A stretch of 64,000 bases of DNA from the NCBI GenBank assembly GCA_036417435.1, contig CM070903.1, forward strand, positions 82,701,501-82,765,500, written 5' to 3'. The notes below the pieces were generated by a model. It searched no databases, had not been told where the DNA came from, and saw only the letters and a list, made by a program, of their open reading frames with translations. Shown piece by piece: positions 56,661-64,000 of this stretch. Position 1 is the stretch's first letter, and every line of letters starts with the position of its first letter. The translations under genes and the position numbers were made by a program. This DNA comes from Inia geoffrensis. Taxonomy: Eukaryota; Chordata; Mammalia; Artiodactyla; Iniidae.

Positions 56661-57266
56661 AGACTGGAAACAATCAGGACAATGAATAAACTCATTCATA
56701 ATATATTATAGCACTTGGCTCAGAAGTGAACAATACTGACATAGTCAAAATAAGACAAACTGCATATTAATACACTGAAAATTGTGATATACCTACACTG
56801 AGAGGATGCGGAGGAGGAAAAGGGTGTGTGTATAAGAAAAGGGTGCCAAGATCTCAACTTCCATACCAAGAAATGGATAATGTCTAAAACTGAGAAAGTA
56901 AGAAATAAAAATATAAGCATAATATTTTAGAATAGAGGTAGATACTAGAAGGAATACTTGAATAAAAGGCAGAAGGGGTGTTGGTGGTTGTCTCTGGGAA
57001 AAAGAACTGAGAGAGAAAGAAAGGGAGAGACTCCTGTGTTTTTAGTTATAAGTTTTTTAGTTTCATGTGATTTTTAAATGATTTTGACAAAAATATCTTT
57101 TATAAAATAAATTATAAACAAATTAATTCTGTTCTCCCCTTATTTACTTATTAACGGGAATTCCATACATTCCAACTGAAGGAACTGATTTCACTAAATA
57201 ATACAGAAATTTATTATGCCCGGCTTGAAGTAAAAAGAAAAATAAATGTGCAAAAAACTGTGTGTG
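56661..57266. other. Unassigned, probably decayed repeat
   Basis: A-rich sequence with L1-like composition but no blocks I can name. Confidence 0.35.
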
Positions 57267-57475
57267 TGGGCTTCCCTGGTGGCACAGTGGTTGAGAGTCC
57301 GCCTGCCGATGCAGGGGACACGGGTTCGTGCCCCAGTCCGGGAGGGTCCCACATGCCGCGGAGCGGCTGGGCCCGTGAGCCATGGCCGCTGAGCCTGTGC
57401 GTCCGGAGCCTGTGCTCCGCAACGGGAGAGGCCACAACAGTGAGAGGCCCGCATACCATTAAAAAAAAAAAAAAA
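57267..57475 (+). repeat. CHR-type SINE, young short form
   Basis: 'gggcttccctggtggcacag' to an A-tail. It was inserted into a GT-repeat: 'tgtgtgtg' precedes it and 'gtgtgtgtgtgtgtgtgg' follows. Confidence 0.94.
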
Positions 57476-57495
57476 AGTGTGTGTGTGTGTGGTTG

Positions 57496-58898
57496 TGTGC
57501 TAATGTAGACATGCTTTTCATTACTTTTTCTGATTATATTTTTCCTTCACCTTTAAATAAGTTAATGCTTCTGAATTTCATGTCGTCTGGGAACTTTGAA
57601 AGCAGGCTCTTCTGTTTGATGCCCCTTTTGTTTCTGTTTAGAACTTCTGGTTCAGCTGTGTGGCATTTCAGGAAATTTAATCACTCTGCTAGTGATCAAA
57701 ACTGACCTGTTGGGAAATCAAGAAATGGACAGAGGAGGGGCTTGTTATAGCTCAAAAGAACAATGAAAAAGAAAATGAAACTCTACTTAATAAGCAAAGG
57801 TTATGAGAAAATAAAACTCATTCTGGAGACTCCAGCTATGTTTATGAGCTGTGGTCTTGCTAGTGATTACAGGGATTGGCTTGTTCTTGGGAACTTACTT
57901 GAACCAAAAGTGTGGAATTACAGATTAAACTAGAGAATACAAATGTTATGTTGTATACAGAGTCATTCCATGAGCAGTGTATTTCTGTTGTTTTAATGAT
58001 GTGATAAAATGAAACAAAAAATTAATTTCTCTTAAAGTCATTTATTCAATAAACAGTTGTGTTAAATATTTCACTAGGCACTGAGAGTGAGAGTAAGAGG
58101 AGAGGCAAATGGATGGATATAAAGAGAAATTGGCATATGCATGTCTCTGACTTCCATAGAGGAAACAAGACAGGTACTGAAATAAACATAGCACATGTAG
58201 AAAACAATAAAAGAGGCACAGATAAATGCTGAAAGAAGCAGCCATCATTTTGAATTGGGGGAATCAGGCCTGGTATGAGGAAAGAGATGCCACTTGAGCC
58301 TGTGCCTTGGAGGATGGCTACAGCATGTAGGCTGAACCTCATAAAAAGGAGTTGCATAGAGAAGGAATTACAGATATTTCTGACCCTTATTAAGGAATTA
58401 ATAATATTCACGGAGTTAATGGTCCAGCCTGGATCTGAGCACTAGAATCAATTTTCTTGAGACACTCATTTCTATCCAGGAGAAAGCAGGAGGGTGTCCA
58501 GCAGGCACCAGTAGGCCTGCTGACTCAGGGCAATGGGAACAGCCAAACCCTCATCACCCCTCGACATATGAGTCTTTACTACAGCTGTTGGAACAAGGCC
58601 AGCCTTACAAATTGCCTTTCATGCCACTTGCCAAGAGCGAGTGTTCACTAATTTTTTTTCCCCCTGGGCAGAGGAATAAATGACAGTGATTTTCTTGACT
58701 TTCTCTCCTGAGGGAAGGTTAGTTCAAAATGCAGAGTCTGCTAAACTTTGTGCATTCCTGTACAGGCCCAAGACTAGATGTTATATAAATATAATTATGT
58801 TTGTGGGTTTGCCTATTCATTATCACATCATTTAAAAACAGCTACATGGATGAAATTTAGTCAAGTTGAAAAGCAGTGAAAACAATAACATATTTGCT
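57496..58898. other. Unassigned intergenic sequence, 1.4 kb
   Basis: I recognise no gene or repeat family. It appears single-copy. Confidence 0.45.
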
Positions 58899-58938
58899 AA
58901 GATACAAAGTTAAATATATATATTTAACTTTGTATCTT
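58899..58938. repeat. Perfect 40-bp palindrome
   Basis: The left arm AAGATACAAAGTTAAATATA (58899-58918) is followed directly, without a spacer, by its exact reverse complement (58919-58938). An AT-rich alternating tract follows to about 58968. It is capable of forming a cruciform. Confidence 0.97.
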
Positions 58939-58969
58939 TGTGTGTTTATATATATACATATATGTATAT

Positions 58970-59186
58970 GAAGCAAAATGATAAAAACAAGCATTAGGAT
59001 AATAAGCACAATGTTCAAGATAGTGGTTAACTCTGCAGGGGAGAAAAGGATACACAGGGAGCTTCCAGTTATATTTGTATTATTTTGTAATCTGAAGATA
59101 ACCATAAGGGCATTCCGTATATTATTCTCTATACTTATCTTTGTGTGCCTGAAATATTTAGTAATATAACTTTGTCTCAAAAGTCT
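58970..59186 (+). repeat. L1M-type 3'-UTR fragment
   Basis: 'aagatagtggttaactctg', 'cacagggagcttccagtta' and 'cctgaaatatttagtaata' match a common old L1 3' UTR. Confidence 0.55.
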
Positions 59187-59201
59187 CTATTTTGTCTTTT
59201 T

Positions 59202-59401
59202 TTTTTTTTTGCGGTACGCGGGCCTCTCACTGTTGTGACCTCTCCCGTTGCGGAGCACAGGCTCCGGACGCGCAGGCTCAGCGGCCATGGCTCACGGGCC
59301 CAGCCACTCCAAGGCACGTGGGATCTTCCCAGACTGGGGCACGAACCCATGTCCCCTGCATCAGCAGGTGGACTCTCAACCACTGTGCCACCAGGGAAGC
59401 C
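59202..59401 (-). repeat. CHR-type SINE, young short form, antisense
   Basis: 'gcggtacgcgggcctctcac' to 'ccaccagggaagccc'. A perfect duplication CTATTTTGTCTTTTT lies at 59187-59201 and 59402-59416. Confidence 0.96.
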
Positions 59402-59579
59402 CTATTTTGTCTTTTTATGAGTTTTATTGAAGTATAATTTACATACAATAAAATCTACCAAGTTTTGGTACACAAATCATGACAAAATATTACCTCTCAC
59501 AATTAAAATATAAAATCAGCTGAGAGGCAAAGATTAATGTTTTTATTTATTATATTTATATTATATTTCAAGGATTTAT

Positions 59580-61787
59580 GACAGAAACTGATATTCAACC
59601 TGTCCCCCCACTCTAAACAACTAAAAAACTGAACAAAACACATGAAATAACTGTTTTCAGATATTGCATAACAGGCAATACAGGACTGTGATATTCCTTG
59701 AGAGAAGGGAAAAAAATAAGGTGAGCCGCATATGGCCTCCCTTTTTATCTGTCATTAAATTCTGGACTGTGGTGTAAGGAAGAGTAGTCTAAATAGAGCA
59801 CAGCAGTCTCCCCGACTTAACAAGACAGAAATCAGAGTTCAGGAACACTTAGTTATCTGGAATGTGTGGGGAAAAGTACCAAAGGTAAAGGAGTGATGCC
59901 AAAAGCTGCTCCAGAAATCCACATAGGACCCTCTTGAGTCTTTGGCCAAATACCAAACTGTACATGCACAGGACAAGACTCCAAGAGGACAGGCAAAGAA
60001 CAATTATCAGGGAAAGAACAGCTCTCAGATACCTGTAAGCTAAATAGTTACTGAACTGATACAGGGCTAGGATATGTTCAAATTTAAACCAGCCAGAGTT
60101 AAAACACTTTACAAAAAATGATGCTTCAATAGAGGCTTCAGAAAGATCCCATCTTAGGAAAAGGACTAATCTAGCCCTCGAGCAAAGGTTTCTCTAGACC
60201 CACACTACCTAACAAAGCTTAAAAACAAGTCTCAAAAGGGTTAAGCTAATACCCAAGCAAATTAACTCCATGACCAAAGAAAATCCCAAACTCTATTATG
60301 GAAGTTTAAAAAAAAACCTAGGCACTCAACAATGCATTCATAATGTCCAGCATATAATAAAAAAACTACTAGATATGTGAAGGAGCAGGAAAGTATGATC
60401 TGTAACCCAAAGAAAAATTAGTCAATAGAAATACACCCCCAAATGATGGAAATTATGTTATTACCAACAAAGACTTAAAACAGTATTATAAACTATTGTA
60501 TTATATTTATTAAACTATTATAACATGTCAACTATTTTAAGAAACAGATTAACACAACAAAGGAACGATTAGGAAATCTCCAAAGTGCAAAAAAGAACCA
60601 AATAAAAATCCTGGAATCCAAAAATAAAATATATGAATTGAAAATTTCATTGGATAGGTTTAACAGCAGTGACACAGAGAAGAAGGAGCAATGAACTTGA
60701 AGAGATGGTAATAGAAAGTATATAAACTGAGGCATACAGAGGTAAAAAGCCTAGAAAATTGCTAACGAGTTCTCACTGATCTATTGGAGAATATCAGGCC
60801 ATCTACTACATGTGAAATTCAAGCACTAGAAGGACAGGTAAGAAATTGAGGCAAAAATATTTGAATAATGGTTGCAATATGACACTTGAATAATGATCAA
60901 ATTTTTTTCAAATTTTCCAAAATATAAACTCACAGACCCAAGAAGCTCAAAGAACTCCAAGGAGTATAAAAAAGGAAAACACACTGAAGAATATCATAAT
61001 CAAATTTCTGAAAACCAATGAAAAAAATCTTAAAAGTAGCCAGAGGGAAAATATATGTATTACATAGGGGAATAATGATAAGTTTAACTTCTGGCTTTTC
61101 ATCAGAAATAAGGCAAGCCAGAAAAATCATTTCAAGTATTGTAAGAAAAATACACTCTGTCAAACCAGAATCTACATTAAGCAAAAATACTGTTTAAAAA
61201 TGAAGGTGAAATAAAGGCAAACAAAGCTCAGAGAATTCATTGACAGGAGACATGCTCTTTAAGAAATTTTAGAGTCCAGGCTGAAAGAAAATGTTGCCAA
61301 GTGGAAGCATAAATGAGTAAATGAAGGAATAAAAACTGAAAAGTACTAGAAATGGTAAATATGGAAGTAAAATTAAAAGACTGTTTCCTTCATTTCTTAA
61401 TTTCTTTAAAAGATAGTTTGAAGAAACAAAATAACAATGTATTGCAGGGTTTATGATGCATGTAGAAGTTAAATGTATGTAAACAACAGCAGAAAGGATA
61501 GAGGGGAATGAAAATATACTATTATAATTTTCTTAAATTATATGTGAATTTGTATTATTTGAAAGTAGATTATGATGAGTCAAAGATTAACACTGTAGGG
61601 CTTCCCTGGTGGCGCAGTGGTTGGGAGTCCGCCTGCCGATGAAGGGGACACGGGTTCGTGCCCCGGTCCGGGAAGATCCCACATGCCGCGGAGCTGCTGG
61701 GCCTGTGAGCCATGGCCGCAGAGCATGCGTGTCCAGAGCCTGTGCTCCGCAACGGGAGAGGCCACAACAGTGAGAGGCCCACGTACC

Positions 61788-61824
<37 letters not shown>

Positions 61825-62987
61825 AAAAAAAAAAAAAGATTAACACTGTAAATGCTAGAGGAACCATTAACAATATAAGACAAAGAATATGTATATAGCT
61901 AATAAGCAAATAATAAAGTGGAATACTGGAAAACACTGAAATAATCCAAAAGAAGGCAGGGAAGAAGGAGGAGAAAAACAAAGAACAGAAAAAAGAAACA
62001 GAAAAAAATTAGCAAGATGGTGGACTTAGAACTAGCCATACCTAAACTTACATTAAATGTAAATTGATTAAATATTCTAATTAAATGACAGAGGTTGTCA
62101 AACTAGATTTTTTTAAAAAGCAAGAACCAAATATATGCTGTCTAAGAGATTCACATTAAATAAATGACCCAGAGAGATTAAAAGTATAGATAGAAAGGAT
62201 AGAAAAACATATACCATGCAAAGCCTAATCTTATTAAAATTTATGCAAATACTAATAGTCTTATGCTAACACATATTCTTATGAAAGCTGGGATGGCTAT
62301 GTTAATATCAAACAACAGATTTCAGGACAGGGAGCTTACCAGAGATAGAAAGGTAAATTTTCTAATGATAAAAGGATCACTTCATCAAGAAGACATATAA
62401 TCATAATGTGTGTGTAATTAATAACAGCTTCAACAAGTACACACAAAAAAAATCCAAAAGAAAAATAAAACCAAAAGAATCAAAAGAAAAAATAAAAATT
62501 CATAATTATATTTGGAGATTTCAACACTCCTCTCTCAAAAACAGAACAAATACATAGAAAATCAGTAAGAGTAAGATTTGAACAGTAGTATCAACCAATT
62601 CAATCTTTTGACATTTATAGAACAACGCATTGAACAACTGCAGAATATATGCTTTCCATGTGCACATGGAACATTCATCACGAATGAGCCACAGAATAAG
62701 GCACAATAAATTCAAAAAGTAGAAATGATATAGACTATGTTCTCTGACTAGAATTTAACTAAAATAGAATGAAACAAAAAGAAGATCTCCAAGTATTTGG
62801 AAATTAAACAACATGCTTAATTAACCATGGATCAAAGAAAAAATTACAAGGAAAACTTAGAAAATCTCAAGCTTAATGATGATACGTTATATCAAAATTT
62901 GTGGGATTCAACTAAAGCAGTGGTTAGGAGGAAATTTAAAAATTAAATGATTTTTACTAAACAAGAAGATTTAAAATCAATAACTTA
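59580..62987 (+). mobile_element. Third ancient L1 body (5' part to endonuclease)
   Basis: A 5'-UTR/ORF1-like stretch (59580-61400) has ORF1-type sequence near 60530-60720. Endonuclease-like sequence occupies about 62040-62900 ('accatgcaaagcctaatctt', 'tttggagatttcaacactc'). It stops where a SINE begins. All frames are broken. Confidence 0.65.
61598..61834 (+). repeat. CHR-type SINE, young short form, very long A-tail
   Basis: 'gggcttccctggtggcgcag' to an A-tail of roughly 45 bases broken by one 'gtt'. A perfect 16-bp duplication AAAGATTAACACTGTA lies at 61582-61597 and 61835-61850. A long tail and exact TSD suggest a young insertion. Confidence 0.96.
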
Positions 62988-63130
62988 AGGGGACTTCCTT
63001 GGTGGTCCAGTGCCTAAGCCTGCGTGCTCCCAATGCAGGGGGCCTGGGTTCAATCCCTGGTCAGGAAACTAGATCCCACATGCCGCACTAAGAGTTTGCA
63101 TGCTGCAACTAAAGATCCCACACTTATGGT
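62988..63130 (+). repeat. tRNA-Glu SINE of a different, Bov-tA/CHR-1-like type, truncated
   Basis: 'ggggacttccttggtggtcc', 'gggttcaatccctggtcagg', then 'tgctgcaactaaagatccc'. It stops at a junction with L1 3' sequence and has no proper tail. Confidence 0.75.
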
Positions 63131-63370
63131 AAACTTATGTTTACCACAGGGGAAACATGGTAGGGGAGGGATAAATTAAGAGTTTGGCATTAGCAGATAC
63201 AAACTACTATGTATAAAATACATAAACAACAAGGTCCTACTGCATAGCACAGGGAACTATATTCAGTATCATGTGATAAACCATAGTAAAAAAGAATAAC
63301 GGAATCACTTTGCTGTACACCATAAACTAACACAACATTGTAAATCAGCTATACTTCAATTAAAAAAATA
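63131..63370 (+). repeat. Cetartiodactyl-type L1 3' end
   Basis: 'aacaaggtcctactgcatag', 'cacagggaactatattcag' and 'cactttgctgtacacca', ending 'cagctatacttcaattaaa'. The same block is seen at the start of the window. Confidence 0.75.
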
Positions 63371-63374
63371 TAGA

Positions 63375-64000
63375 ATAGCAATGCTTTCAGAAGTGAACCA
63401 CGAGGCAGACCACTGCTTAGGAATAAAAGTGGTCCCTGGGTGGTGCATTTGAGGGATTGTTCCAAACAGTACTGCAAAAACTCTGAAATATAAACTTACA
63501 TTGCACCACAGAAGGTAGGTTCAAACTTGTAGGCTGAAATAACCAGGTGGATTGTCTGCTAAAATAAATAATAATAAAATAATAAAAATATAAATAAAAA
63601 ATAAAATTCTCCAGGGACTTCCCTGGCAGTCCAGTGGTTAAGACTCCGTGCTTCCACTGCAGGGGTTTGCCGGTTCCACGCCTGCTCAGGGAACTAAGAT
63701 CCCACATGCCATGTGGCGCAGCCAAAAAAATAAAAAATAAAAAAAAAATAAAATAAAATTCTCCATAGGTTTTAAGTAAGTGACAGAGTCTCATAATATA
63801 GAAAATGTCTAGGATACAATCCAAGATTATTCAACATAGAAAAATCAGAAAAATCTCAACAGTTCATCTGGGTAAAGACAACCAATGGAAGCCAACTCTG
63901 ACAGGACACAGATGTTATAGGTATCAGACAAATGGTTTTAAGCAACTATTTTAACCATGCTCCAAGAAGTAGGATGAACATCATTGAAAAAACAAAAAGA
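63375..64000 (+). repeat. L1 5'/ORF1-like fragment running off the window
   Basis: 'gcagaccactgcttaggaat', 'cctgggtggtgcatttgagg' and (after the SINE) 'gagtctcataatatagaaaa' match an old L1 5' region. It is interrupted by the SINE at 63614-63752. Confidence 0.6.
63614..63752 (+). repeat. CHR-1-like short SINE with TSD
   Basis: 'gggacttccctggcagtcc', 'cttccactgcaggggtttg', 'gccatgtggcgcagcc' plus an A-rich tail. A perfect 13-bp duplication ATAAAATTCTCCA begins at 63601 and again just after 63752. Confidence 0.94.

Overview
This is a mammalian nuclear window, almost certainly from a cetacean. It contains about thirty copies of the tRNA-Glu-derived CHR-type SINEs of whales and dolphins. These start with 'ggcttccctggtggcgcagtgg', carry the B-box-like 'gggttcg', and end in poly(A) or (AAAT)n. 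Many lie between clean target-site duplications (TSDs). The rest of the repeat load (L1 with cetartiodactyl-style 3' ends, MIR, L2-like, MaLR LTRs, Tigger DNA elements) is typical of mammals. All assignments come from reading the sequence. No alignment or database search was run.

The window holds one protein-coding gene, TRA2B (transformer-2 beta, an SR-like splicing activator), on the + strand. A CpG-rich promoter (about 15.43-16.42 kb) leads into exon 1 (ATG at 15922). Eight further coding exons follow, ending at the stop at 36250-36252. The joined coding exons are 867 nt, or 288 codons plus stop, the length of human TRA2B. Every junction has GT/AG ends and a consistent phase. Between coding exons 1 and 2 lies the 276-nt 'poison' exon (22019-22294). 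Its inclusion brings in a stop codon, and it is rich in GAA/AGAA motifs, the sites TRA2B itself binds. This is the autoregulatory switch of the gene and, in human, an ultraconserved element. The first poly(A) signal is at 36630, with further candidates downstream.

Upstream flank (1-15.4 kb): intergenic DNA made of L1 fragments, L2-like and MIR relics, CHR SINEs and unassigned sequence. Downstream flank (36.7-64 kb): intergenic and dominated by old L1 copies. One near-full-length L1 (about 39.84-46.75 kb) is broken by an LTR, a SINE, a Tigger element and a small retrocopy-like insert. A second (about 50.27-56.66 kb) carries four SINEs, one of them inside a Tigger element. A third L1 body spans about 59.58-62.99 kb. 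From human synteny the neighbours beyond the window should be ETV5 (upstream) and IGF2BP2 (downstream). Neither is visible here.

The most interesting signals are the TRA2B poison exon with its weak donor site, a 15-kb SINE-free zone over the promoter and first introns, three SINEs stacked on one reused target site in intron 5 (numbering the poison exon as exon 2), a perfect 40-bp palindrome at 58.9 kb, a twin-primed L1 insertion at 1.7 kb, and an unidentified retrocopy-like insert at 43.9 kb. I saw no evidence for a wholly new biological system.
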